A stretch of 64,000 nucleotides of DNA, taken from contig NZ_BMIB01000006.1 of assembly GCF_014641615.1 (NCBI RefSeq), forward strand, positions 395,068 to 459,067. The letters run 5' to 3'. A program made the position numbers and the translations under genes. The notes beneath the pieces were generated by a model. It saw only the letters and a program-made list of their open reading frames with translations, made no database searches and was not told where the DNA came from. Shown in pieces: positions 53,041-61,006 of this stretch. This DNA is from Filimonas zeae. GTDB lineage: Bacteria > Bacteroidota > Bacteroidia > Chitinophagales > Chitinophagaceae. Position 1 is the first letter of the stretch; the number at the start of each line of letters is the position of its first letter.

Positions 53041-53526
53041 ATGTTTACGAAAGTATATTGGCTGCATACGTATGAAAAAGGTAACCGTTTGGGCATAATG
53101 GCAAGACCTAGAGGAAATGAATGGCTGGAGCAGGAAATAAAACAGTTTAAGATTTCCGGAGTTGATGCAATTGTTTCTCTGTTGGAAAAAGAGGAAGTTT
53201 ATGAGTTGGGCCTAAAAGAAGAAGGGCAGTGCTGTATACATCACGAACTTGATTTTATTCATTACCCTATTAAAGACAGGTCTGTTCCAACATCAGTTGC
53301 TGATACAAATAGAGTTGTGCTATCTATTCATAATGCTCTGATACAGGGTAAGGATGTAGTGATTCACTGTCGCATGGGTATTGGCCGCTCTTCAATTCTA
53401 GCTGGAGCTGTATTGTTGAAAACCGGCAGAAAGGCTTCTGATATTTTAAAACATATCAGTCAGGTACGTGGCTTAGTGGTACCTGATACGGAAGAGCAGG
53501 CGACATGGCTTAAAAACATAGGATAA
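53041..53526 (+). CDS. Dual-specificity/tyrosine protein phosphatase
   Basis: 161 residues. Phosphatase loop HCRMGIGRSS with Cys110 and Arg116 (HCX5R). A preceding KDRSVPT at 79-84 supplies the candidate general acid Asp79. Architecture resembles DSP proteins of bacteria acting on phosphotyrosine or phosphorylated small molecules. Cytoplasmic, no signal peptide. 17 bp after the small gene. An out-of-frame ATG ten bases upstream is not used. Confidence 0.87.
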   Translation: MFTKVYWLHTYEKGNRLGIMARPRGNEWLEQEIKQFKISGVDAIVSLLEKEEVYELGLKEEGQCCIHHELDFIHYPIKDRSVPTSVADTNRVVLSIHNALIQGKDVVIHCRMGIGRSSILAGAVLLKTGRKASDILKHISQVRGLVVPDTEEQATWLKNIG

Positions 53527-53716
53527 TATATTGAACCCAAGCTGAGAGGCCAAAGGAGGTGATCCTACGGCGGAGGAAAAAGAGTTTTGCAACAGTTGCC
53601 GCAGCTTTCTCCGGAAAAAAGGCTGGAAAGTTTAAAAAAGGTTTCTCTGTGTGTCCAATTCTGAAAAGGTCGGTTGTTATAGGGTATCAAACAAACAATC
53701 ACCTTTTAAATTGAAA
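53527..53716 (+). other. Intergenic region with an extended Shine-Dalgarno-like tract and possible ORF remnant
   Basis: Positions 53552-53565 (AAAGGAGGTGATCC) are the exact complement of the conserved 3' end of bacterial 16S rRNA. No start codon follows at a useful spacing except the GTG inside it. A frame from 53563 encodes coding-like sequence (LQQLPQLSPEKRLESLKK) without a start, which may be a decayed gene. Confidence 0.35.
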
Positions 53717-54187
53717 ATGAACATGGAACAGAGAGTAAACATTTGGGAGAAAGGCAAAGATGCTATGGGTGCTTTATTCCATATGGGCAAATACCTGTCT
53801 AAAAGCACTATCGAAAAGCAGTTACTGCACCTGCTGTATTACCGGGTATCTCAGATTAATGGTTGTGGATTTTGTCTGGATATGCATTCCAAAGATTTTC
53901 TGGCAATGGGCGAAAACCCACAACGTTTGTATGTGCTGGATGCCTGGCGCGAAGCGCCTTTTTACAGCGATAGGGAAAGAGCAGCGCTGGCTTATGCGGA
54001 ATCTCTTACCAAACTGGGTCACAGCCTGGTACCGGACGATATTTATCAGGCAGCGGCAAAGGTATTTTCTGAGCAGGAAATGATAGATCTTACCATCAGC
54101 ATAATTGCTATAAACAGCTACAATCGTATTAATATTGCTTTTGGAGCAGTGGTGGGTACTTATAAAGTGGGTCAGTACAATTCATAA
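53717..54187 (+). CDS. AhpD/carboxymuconolactone decarboxylase family protein
   Basis: 156 residues from ATG 53717 (ATG 53723 alternative). The AhpD signature CGFCLDMH gives Cys50, Cys53 and His57 (CxxCxxxH), the catalytic thiols of alkylhydroperoxidase-like peroxidases. Helical throughout, length typical. Likely detoxifies peroxides or catalyses a related thiol reaction; substrate unknown. It is followed 21 bp later by a YCII gene and then an ECF sigma factor; this trio is a recurrent arrangement around ECF42-type sigma factors. Confidence 0.88.
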   Translation: MNMEQRVNIWEKGKDAMGALFHMGKYLSKSTIEKQLLHLLYYRVSQINGCGFCLDMHSKDFLAMGENPQRLYVLDAWREAPFYSDRERAALAYAESLTKLGHSLVPDDIYQAAAKVFSEQEMIDLTISIIAINSYNRINIAFGAVVGTYKVGQYNS

Positions 54188-54208
54188 TCACCTGTAAATA
54201 ATAATACC

Positions 54209-54571
54209 ATGGATCAGTTCATGTTAATATTCCGGAGAGACTGGGAAACAAAAGAAAAGCAACCTTCTCCTGAGCAAATGCAGGCTTCTATTAAACCCTG
54301 GCAGGACTGGCTGGGTGGACTGGCGGCACAGAATAAGCTTACGGTAACACCGCACCGCCTGCAAAAAGAGGGTAGAGTGGTTAAAGCTAATCAGATAGTT
54401 ACTGATGGTCCGTATGCTGAAATCAAAGAAGCGATAGGCGGTTTTATTGTAGTAGCCGCTGCCGATTTTGATGAAGCGGTAGCTATTGCGCAGGGTTGCC
54501 CTATTCTGAATAACCCCTGGGATGGGAATGTAGAAGTGCGTATGCTGATGCAGGAGAACGAAAATCAATAA
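54209..54571 (+). CDS. YCII-related (DGPF) protein
   Basis: 120 residues. The DGPF motif reads DGPYAEIKEAIGGF (residues 66-79), with the YciI-like fold of two beta-alpha-beta units: FMLIFRRD at the start and VEVRMLM at the end. DGPF proteins are the known genomic partners of ECF42 sigma factors, and their role is unknown though they can be regulated by them. The sigma factor gene follows after 48 bp containing a terminator-like hairpin. Probably a cytoplasmic dimer. Confidence 0.92.
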   Translation: MDQFMLIFRRDWETKEKQPSPEQMQASIKPWQDWLGGLAAQNKLTVTPHRLQKEGRVVKANQIVTDGPYAEIKEAIGGFIVVAAADFDEAVAIAQGCPILNNPWDGNVEVRMLMQENENQ

Positions 54572-54577
54572 ACATAT

Positions 54578-54614
54578 AACGCTACTCATATAATTGCATA
54601 TGGGTAGCGTTTTT
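54578..54614 (+). terminator. Terminator-like hairpin abutting the sigma factor start codon
   Basis: 14-bp stem (54578-54591 with 54598-54611, one T-G wobble), 6-nt loop, and a run of T at 54610-54614. The sigma factor ATG is at 54620. Confidence 0.7.
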
Positions 54615-54619
54615 CCAAT

Positions 54620-55867
54620 ATGCAGCAACAGGAACTGATACCGCACTTGTTCAGAACAGAATACCGGAAAATTGTTTCGGTGCTTTGCGCTGCTTTTGGT
54701 ATAGACCATATAGAACTGGCAGAAGATATTGCCAGTGAAACCTTTGTTACTGCTGCGGAAACATGGAGTATAAAAGGACTTCCCGAAAATCCGGTTGCCT
54801 GGTTATACACAGTAGCCAAAAACAAAGCGAAGAACTATTTTAAACGCAGTGCCTTGTTTACCCAAAAGCTGGCGGTGGAAATAAAACGCACTGTCAATAG
54901 TGTAGAGGCTGAGCCGGAGATTGATTTGTCTGACAAAAGTATTAACGACAGTCAGCTTGCAATGATGTTTACTGTTTGCCATCCCTGTATATCTGCTGAA
55001 TCGCAGGTGGCGCTGGCGCTACATCTGCTTTGCGGTTTTGGTATACCCGAAATAGCGGATGCTTTTCTTACCAACAAAGAGGTGATTTATAAACGCCTCA
55101 ACCGCGCCAAAGAAAAACTGAAAGCAGAACAGATAGCGATTGTATACCCTGCGCCTGCTGAAATAGAGAGCCGGCTGGAGACTGTACTCACCACTTTATA
55201 CCTGCTATTTAGTGAGGGTTATTATTCTAGCTCTCAAAACACTGTGTTGCGTAAAGACCTGTGTTTTGAAGCCATGCGCCTTACTTATCTGTTGATTGAA
55301 AATGAAATTAGCAATCAGCCTGCTGCAAATGCCTTGCTGGCGTTGATGTGTTTTCACGCGTCCCGCTTTGATGCCAGAACAAATGAAATAGGCGAGATGG
55401 TTTTATATCAAGATCAGGACACTGCCCGCTGGAATCAGGATCTGATAGAAAAGGGAAACTATTACCTGAACCTGGCCGCCTACGGCACCCGTGTATCACG
55501 CTATCATCTGGAAGCGGGCATAGCTTACTGGCACACCCGTAAAGAAGACACACGTGAAAAATGGGAAAACATTTTACAGTTATACAACCAGTTACTAATC
55601 CGCGAATATTCACCCATAGCGGCACTTAACCGTACCTATGCTCTTGCAAAAGCCAATGGGAAAGAAGAAGCTATTGTAGAGGCAGAAAAATTTAAGCTGG
55701 AGCACAACCGGTTTTACTATTCTTTGCTGGGGGATTTGTATACTGGTATTGACAACAACAAGGCATTACAGTATTTTAAACGTGCCATTGAGCTAACGTC
55801 TGCAGATGCGGAGAAAGCTGCGTTGGAGAGATACATGGATAAGCTGTCTGGTCATTTGAAAGCATAG
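54620..55867 (+). CDS. ECF sigma factor with C-terminal extension (ECF42-like)
   Basis: 415 residues, much longer than a plain ECF sigma factor (about 180). Sigma-2 region with LAEDIASETFVTAAETW and NPVAWLYTVAKNKAKNYFKR; sigma-4 near residues 115-170 (SQVALALHLLCGFGIPEIADAFLTNKEVIYKRLNRAKEKL); then about 240 residues of helical, TPR-like sequence with the LLFSEGYY and ALLALMCFHASRFDAR motifs characteristic of ECF42. Directs RNA polymerase to a small regulon; no anti-sigma is adjacent, in keeping with control through the C-terminal extension. The YCII and AhpD genes upstream are typical neighbours and targets. Confidence 0.92.
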   Translation: MQQQELIPHLFRTEYRKIVSVLCAAFGIDHIELAEDIASETFVTAAETWSIKGLPENPVAWLYTVAKNKAKNYFKRSALFTQKLAVEIKRTVNSVEAEPEIDLSDKSINDSQLAMMFTVCHPCISAESQVALALHLLCGFGIPEIADAFLTNKEVIYKRLNRAKEKLKAEQIAIVYPAPAEIESRLETVLTTLYLLFSEGYYSSSQNTVLRKDLCFEAMRLTYLLIENEISNQPAANALLALMCFHASRFDARTNEIGEMVLYQDQDTARWNQDLIEKGNYYLNLAAYGTRVSRYHLEAGIAYWHTRKEDTREKWENILQLYNQLLIREYSPIAALNRTYALAKANGKEEAIVEAEKFKLEHNRFYYSLLGDLYTGIDNNKALQYFKRAIELTSADAEKAALERYMDKLSGHLKA

Positions 55868-55891
55868 CGCTCCACTTTTCAGCGGAGCGCT
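55866..55891 (+). terminator. Hairpin after the sigma factor gene
   Basis: 8-bp stem (AGCGCTCC 55866-55873 with GGAGCGCT 55884-55891) overlapping the stop codon end; no T-tract follows. Confidence 0.4.
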
Positions 55892-56067
55892 TCGCCCTAT
55901 AACACGAGGAGAATTACAAAATACAAAACGATAAAAACAACTTCTGGCGGGTACAACTAAGTTGCAGAACAATTCCACCAATTCGCAGGCCGTTCCGGCG
56001 AGCTTGCATAACGCTCTTATAATGCAAATAATGCCCTGTTAGTTTTAGTATACAAAACAGAGCAGCT

Positions 56068-56811
56068 ATGCAGTATTGCATTGAAACACACAATCTTTCC
56101 CACAGTTACCATTCAGGGGAAGGCATTTTGCACGGAATTAATATCAAGGTTCCTCAAGGTGCTATCTATGGTTTCCTCGGGGCCAATGGTGCGGGTAAAA
56201 CTACCACATTAAAACTGCTAACCGGACTGCTTACCAGTACGCCTGGTGCGGTAACTGTTTATAACCAGCCGTTGCGTGGCAATCGGTTGCCGATAATGCG
56301 TCAAATGGGATCGTTGATAGAAACGTCTTCTTTATACAGTCACTTATCTGCCCGGGAAAACCTGGAAGTGTTCAGAAGATTATATCAATGCCCGGCAACA
56401 AATATTCCGGAGGCGCTGGCACAGGTAGGGCTGGAAAATACCGGCAGTAAAAAAGCAGGTCGTTTTTCGCTGGGTATGAAACAACGGCTGGGTATAGCCA
56501 TAGCCTTACTGCACAAACCATCGCTGTTGATACTGGACGAGCCCACCAACGGACTGGACCCGCAGGGGATGATTGAAATAAGAGAATTATTCAAAACACT
56601 CAATCGCGAACAGCATGTTAGTATTGTTATATCCAGTCATATACTGTCTGAAATGGAAAAGTTGGTTACCCATATTGGCATTATTAATAAAGGCCGTTTA
56701 TTATTCCAGGGTTCGCTGGCTGAGTTAATGGCCATAAACAATCCGTCATCCAACGGTCCGCACGATCTGGAAACCCTTTTTATAAATCTTGTAAATACTG
56801 CTTACGCATGA
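56068..56811 (+). CDS. ABC transporter ATP-binding protein
   Basis: 247 residues. Walker A GANGAGKTTT at residues 38-47, signature FSLGMKQRLGIA, Walker B LLILDEP, followed by TNGLDPQG. Resembles drug or lantibiotic-type (BcrA/NatA) exporters. Its permease gene overlaps by four bases (ATGA at 56808-56811). Followed by a LytS-type kinase and LytTR regulator, a common Bacteroidota arrangement in which the two-component system controls the transporter; this is inferred from adjacency. Confidence 0.92.
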   Translation: MQYCIETHNLSHSYHSGEGILHGINIKVPQGAIYGFLGANGAGKTTTLKLLTGLLTSTPGAVTVYNQPLRGNRLPIMRQMGSLIETSSLYSHLSARENLEVFRRLYQCPATNIPEALAQVGLENTGSKKAGRFSLGMKQRLGIAIALLHKPSLLILDEPTNGLDPQGMIEIRELFKTLNREQHVSIVISSHILSEMEKLVTHIGIINKGRLLFQGSLAELMAINNPSSNGPHDLETLFINLVNTAYA

Positions 56812-57578
56812 ATGCTTTTATATATTGTTTCAGCAGCGAATGGCTGAAGAAGAAACACAGTGCTGCCGCATGGCTTACTCTTGCAGGAGGTTTATTTGTT
56901 CCACTGATACTCTTGTTTGCGCGCCTGAATAACAAAAAAGAACTGTATGCAAGTCACACATCCGGCCAGCTTTGGAAAACCTTGTACACTACTGGCTGGC
57001 AGTACATGGGAATTTTACTACTGCCACTGGGTGTAATACTGGTAACCAGCCTGTTTATTCAGGTGGAGTTTAAAAACAATACCTGGAAACAACTGCATAC
57101 CACACCAAAATCGTTTACCGCGCTGTTCTTTGCCAAACTGGCTGTTATACTGGTTATGTTGCTGCAATGCCTGTTGTTGTTTAACGTAGGCATGCTTTTA
57201 TGTGGTATGGTACCTGCCTGGATATATGTGCAGATACCGTTACCTAAAGAGAGCTTTCCCTTGCTTATGTATGTAAAAGGCAGCTTATTGTTTCTAATGG
57301 CCAGTCTGCCGGTGTTAGCGCTACAGTTTTTGCTGGGGCTGCTTACTAAAAACTTTCTGGTTCCGCTGGGTGTGGGGATGGCTCTTTATGTAGCAGGAAT
57401 CATCGGGGTAAAATGGCAGTATGGGTATATTATCCCCTACGGTTACGGTGCATTGCTTTTTGCCCGAAAACCGGGGGTGGATACCACTATCCTCATTACT
57501 TCCTGGGCTGTGGGGTACAGCATTGTATTTATTGCTGCGGCTTATTTGCTTTATCTTACAAAGAGAGATAAGGCCTGA
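56808..57578 (+). CDS. ABC transporter permease (ABC-2 type)
   Basis: 256 residues with six predicted membrane helices: around residues 20-40 (AAWLTLAGGLFVPLILLF), 60-85 (WQYMGILLLPLGVILVTSLFI), 105-130, 150-175, 185-205 and 230-250. Start codon overlaps the ATPase stop. Member of the ABC-2 membrane family (NatB/BcrB type). Exports an unknown small molecule or peptide. No signal peptide. Confidence 0.85.
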   Translation: MNAFIYCFSSEWLKKKHSAAAWLTLAGGLFVPLILLFARLNNKKELYASHTSGQLWKTLYTTGWQYMGILLLPLGVILVTSLFIQVEFKNNTWKQLHTTPKSFTALFFAKLAVILVMLLQCLLLFNVGMLLCGMVPAWIYVQIPLPKESFPLLMYVKGSLLFLMASLPVLALQFLLGLLTKNFLVPLGVGMALYVAGIIGVKWQYGYIIPYGYGALLFARKPGVDTTILITSWAVGYSIVFIAAAYLLYLTKRDKA

Positions 57579-57594
57579 CCCCAAAACTGTTACA

Positions 57595-58623
57595 TTGAAA
57601 AAGCTGGTAATTACTCTATTACACATTGGTTACTGGGCATTGTACAGCTTACTGCTGTTGTTGCTACTGGTAATGCTCAACCGTAGCATAGCACTGCACT
57701 CCAAACCGCTGATGATGTTTATAGTACCATTTATATATGTACCGGCACTAATTGGCTTTTATACGTTTTATACCTTTTTGTTTACCCGATTTCTGGCGCG
57801 GAAAAAAATTGCCGCTCTCGCGGGAACGGGTCTGCTGGTGTCAGTTGCAGCAGGTATTGTGGGGCTAGTTGCTACCAGACTTACATGGAATTTTCAATTG
57901 CCGGATAACGAACGGCTACTGGCTGTTTCGGTGTTTATAAGTCTGATGTCAGTTAACGCCTTACTCAATGGTATTATCGGGTTGGTAATAAGGGCGTTCA
58001 TTACCTGGTATAAAGACCTCCGCTGGAAGGAAGAACTTGCCCGGAAAAATGTAGAAACAGAGCTGGCTCTGGTAAAGTCACAGATCAATCCACACTTTTT
58101 ATTCAACACACTGAATAACATAGATGTGCTGATGGAAAAAGACCCTGCCCGTGCTTCGGTATATTTTAAAAAGCTGAGTGATATGCTCCGCTTTATGCTA
58201 TACGAAACCAATGCTGAAAAGATAGTGTTGCAGGAGGAGTTGACTTATATTGAAAAGTATATTGACCTGCAGCGCATTCGCTCTTCTCGTCCGGGCTACA
58301 TACAGTTTTCGGTTGCAGGCAATACATGCCAGCAGCTGGTAGCCCCCATGCTGTTTATTCCGTTTATAGAAAACGCGTGTAAGCATGCCGATACCCGCAA
58401 AGAGGATAACACAATAGTAGTTACATTTGAAATAGCGGATACGGAAATACATTTTACCTGCACCAACCGTTATAATCTGTCTGTAAATAGCGGGAAAGGC
58501 GTGGGGGGATTGGGAAATGAGCTTATTCAAAAGCGTTTACAACTGCTGTACCCCGGCAAACACCAGCTGAATATCGATACAGGCAATAACCAATACACAG
58601 TACAACTGAACATCCATTTATAA
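57595..58623 (+). CDS. LytS-type sensor histidine kinase
   Basis: 342 residues assuming a TTG start at 57595 (KKLVITLLHIGYW), 16 bp after the permease stop; no ATG is suitably placed and the frame extends upstream into the permease gene out of frame. Four or so membrane helices (about residues 5-145) lead to a His_kinase domain with SQINPHFLFNTLNNIDVL, where the His in NPHFLFN is the phosphoacceptor, and HATPase boxes (PFIENACKHA, GVGGLGNELIQKR). Its partner LytTR regulator starts 5 bp after the stop. Signal unknown; the neighbouring transporter may be sensed or regulated. Confidence 0.88.
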   Translation: MKKLVITLLHIGYWALYSLLLLLLLVMLNRSIALHSKPLMMFIVPFIYVPALIGFYTFYTFLFTRFLARKKIAALAGTGLLVSVAAGIVGLVATRLTWNFQLPDNERLLAVSVFISLMSVNALLNGIIGLVIRAFITWYKDLRWKEELARKNVETELALVKSQINPHFLFNTLNNIDVLMEKDPARASVYFKKLSDMLRFMLYETNAEKIVLQEELTYIEKYIDLQRIRSSRPGYIQFSVAGNTCQQLVAPMLFIPFIENACKHADTRKEDNTIVVTFEIADTEIHFTCTNRYNLSVNSGKGVGGLGNELIQKRLQLLYPGKHQLNIDTGNNQYTVQLNIHL

Positions 58624-58628
58624 CAGGA

Positions 58629-59315
58629 ATGAACTGTATTATTATAGAAGACGAACCACTGGCCCAGGAACGCAACCGGGATTATATTGAAAGAATTCCT
58701 CTTTTAAAACTGGTGGCCGTGTTTGATAATGCGTTGGATGCACTGGTGTATCTGCAACAAAATACCGTAGATCTTATTTTTCTGGATATTCAGATGGACG
58801 GACTTACCGGAATACAATTGTTGGAGTCTGTGCGCATAAATAGGCAGGTAATTATTACCACCGCTTACCATGAGTTTGCTTTAAAAGGCTTTGAATTGCG
58901 GGTTACCGACTATTTGCTGAAGCCTTATACCTTTGAGCGCTTTTTACAAGCCGTTGATAAAGCACTGGCACAGAGCCGGTCACAGGAAAAGGCAGCGGAT
59001 AAATCTTTCATTTTTGTAAAAACCGGCCATCAGCTGAAAAAGCTGCCGTTGAACGAATTGCTATACGTCGAGGGCAGGCGCGATTACCGTAACATCTGCA
59101 CTACACAAACTTCGCTACTTACCCTGCAAACCTTTTCCGAGCTGGAGGCAGATATTCCGGCTTCGGTGGCTTTGCGGATACACAAATCTTATATGGTGGC
59201 GCTGGATAAAATTGATACGGTGGAGAAAGATGCTGTACATATTGGCGACAGAATTATTCCTGTTTCTGATACCTACCGAAAAGCCTTTTTTGAACAGATA
59301 GGCAAATCACTATAA
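58629..59315 (+). CDS. LytTR family response regulator
   Basis: 228 residues. Receiver domain 1-120 with Asp53 phosphorylation site (LIFLDIQMDG), conserved EDEP at 7-10, TTAYHEFALKGFE and DYLLKPYTFERF. The LytTR DNA-binding domain covers 130-228 (FIFVKTGHQLKKLPLNELLYVEG, RIHKSYMVALDKID). Binds direct repeats upstream of target genes, activated by the upstream kinase. Followed by a strong terminator. Confidence 0.94.
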   Translation: MNCIIIEDEPLAQERNRDYIERIPLLKLVAVFDNALDALVYLQQNTVDLIFLDIQMDGLTGIQLLESVRINRQVIITTAYHEFALKGFELRVTDYLLKPYTFERFLQAVDKALAQSRSQEKAADKSFIFVKTGHQLKKLPLNELLYVEGRRDYRNICTTQTSLLTLQTFSELEADIPASVALRIHKSYMVALDKIDTVEKDAVHIGDRIIPVSDTYRKAFFEQIGKSL

Positions 59316-59319
59316 AAGA

Positions 59320-59360
59320 AAAAGGTTCTGCTGCCTGTAATGGGCCATGCAGAACCTTTT
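59320..59360. terminator. Bidirectional terminator between LytTR gene and YitT gene
   Basis: 12-bp perfect stem AAAAGGTTCTGC (59320-59331) with GCAGAACCTTTT (59349-59360), 17-nt loop. The A/T base of the stem supplies U-rich tails in both directions. Confidence 0.85.
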
Positions 59361-59394
59361 CAATATACTTTAGAAGTTTGGCTTCTGTTGTTTG

Positions 59395-60264
59395 TTAGTG
59401 GCGGGGCTTCCGTTTCAGTACACCTCCCGCAGCTTCTTTAATAGTACTGGTAAAAATAAAAGCGTTGGGATCAATATGATGAACCAGGTTACGCAGGCGG
59501 CGCACTTCCAGTCTTGTTACAACGGTAAATACAATATCCGTAGGCTGGCTTACCTCGAAGCTTTCTTTTAAAAAGCCGCGCTCACCTTTATACACTGTAA
59601 TGCCACGCCCCAGGTGCATTACCAGTTGCTCTTTAATTTGTGCGCTTTCAGCAGATACTATGGTTACACCTGTATACTCCTCCAGGCCTTCTATTACAAA
59701 TGAAATAGTGCGTGATGCAGTGTAGTAAGTAAGTATAGAATATAAAGCGGTAGGTAGCCCCAGTTTAATAGCGGCAATCAGAAATATAATAATGTTAATA
59801 CCCAGGATAATTTCACTGATGGTAAAGCTTACACGGCGGCCGGTATATAAAGCCAGTACTTCTATACCATCCAGCGCACAACCGCCACGCATGGCCAGGC
59901 CCACACCAATACCCATAAACACACCACCAAAAATTGATACCAGTAATTTATCGGAAGTAATGGGGGGATAGTGGATAAAAGCCAGACATAAGCCCAGGCC
60001 TACAACTGCGGCCAGTGTTTTAATGGCAAATTTTTTATTCACCTGAAATATGCCCATTATAATAAAAGGAATATTACACAGCACAATTACCCAGGCGATA
60101 TTAAAGTGGTAAATCTCATGCAGTAAAAGAGACATACCGGTTACGCCACCATCAAAAAACTGGTTGGGTACTAAAAAGCTTTTGAGCGCGAAACCACAGA
60201 ATAAAATGCCAACGATAATGTAAATTGAATCTACCAGCCAGGATGGTAATTGCGGTCCTTTCAC
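59395..60264 (-). CDS. YitT family membrane protein (DUF161/DUF2179)
   Basis: 289 residues. Five to six membrane helices across the first 200 residues (FALKSFLVPNQFFDGGVTGMSLLLH, GVFMGIGVGLAMRGGCALDGIE), then the cytoplasmic DUF2179 domain (about 205-285: GVTIVSAESAQIKEQL, GITVYKGERGF, DIVFTVVTRLEVRRLRNLVHHIDPNAFIF). Family function is uncertain. It is 4 bp downstream of the HD-domain gene and co-transcribed with it. Confidence 0.92.
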   Translation of the reverse strand: MKGPQLPSWLVDSIYIIVGILFCGFALKSFLVPNQFFDGGVTGMSLLLHEIYHFNIAWVIVLCNIPFIIMGIFQVNKKFAIKTLAAVVGLGLCLAFIHYPPITSDKLLVSIFGGVFMGIGVGLAMRGGCALDGIEVLALYTGRRVSFTISEIILGINIIIFLIAAIKLGLPTALYSILTYYTASRTISFVIEGLEEYTGVTIVSAESAQIKEQLVMHLGRGITVYKGERGFLKESFEVSQPTDIVFTVVTRLEVRRLRNLVHHIDPNAFIFTSTIKEAAGGVLKRKPRH

Positions 60265-60268
60265 TTTA

Positions 60269-60856
60269 TTAGTTTTGATGAGTTATTTGCAATTTAATGC
60301 TTGCTAAATTAAGTTCTTTTTGCTTTTGCCGGGTGCTGATGGCTGTTTGGGTAAAAAAGTGATGTGCTTCCACAAACCTCAGCTGTACACGATTCCATTC
60401 TTGTTTATCCCTGATTTTGCCGGTAAACAACAGCTCCTGATACAGTTTATCACTGATAGGCCAGAAATCTTCACGGCCCAGATAATCCAGATCGGCATCC
60501 GCTAAAATCTGTTCCAGATGGTTGTTGGGCAGCTGCGGCACTTTGGTGGCGCGTATCAGTCCGCAAATGGTATCTATCTGCTCCTGAGTATATCCAAAAC
60601 CGGGTAAAGCTTCTTTTGCTATGTTGCAGGAATGTTCCTCATGTTCTTCGGCAGCAATTAAAAAGCCACTATCGTGGTAGCAGGCGGCAGTAAGCAGTAA
60701 TTTCATTTTTTCCGGGCCTATACCTTCCTGTAAACCTATGCGCTCAGCCGCGCTGTACACATCCAGCGTATGGTTAACGTTGTGATAGGTTAAGTGTGCC
60801 GGTAATTCAGCCTGTAATTTATGTATAATGAATGTTTCCGCCGGATCAAACAGCAT
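60269..60856 (-). CDS. HD-domain protein, putative phosphohydrolase
   Basis: 195 residues. Metal-binding HD pattern: His29 in YHNVNHT, His61-Asp62 in ACYHDSGF, EHEEHS at about 71-76, and a fourth ligand in ADADLDYLG. Mainly helical, no membrane segment. HD proteins cleave phosphoesters, often cyclic nucleotides or (p)ppGpp, but the substrate cannot be assigned here. It forms a two-gene unit with the YitT protein and diverges from a kinase-cyclase gene cluster, where a cyclic-nucleotide role would be of interest but is not shown. Confidence 0.85.
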   Translation of the reverse strand: MLFDPAETFIIHKLQAELPAHLTYHNVNHTLDVYSAAERIGLQEGIGPEKMKLLLTAACYHDSGFLIAAEEHEEHSCNIAKEALPGFGYTQEQIDTICGLIRATKVPQLPNNHLEQILADADLDYLGREDFWPISDKLYQELLFTGKIRDKQEWNRVQLRFVEAHHFFTQTAISTRQKQKELNLASIKLQITHQN

Positions 60857-61006
60857 ACTACTGGTTTTGCCTTGCTAATATATCCAAATGTTTTCATTCT
60901 GCTGATATTCAGCAAAATAGAGTGTAATCCAATAAATCATTTATATTGTACTGCGTAACCGGCTACGGACACGTTGGGAAAAACTAAAACAAGCAAATAC
61001 TAACTG

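Noticed and set aside
53559..53713. GTG-initiated 51-codon frame within the extended Shine-Dalgarno
   Set aside because: The start lies inside the ribosome binding tract itself, and the product is a very basic, low-complexity peptide; not called as a gene.
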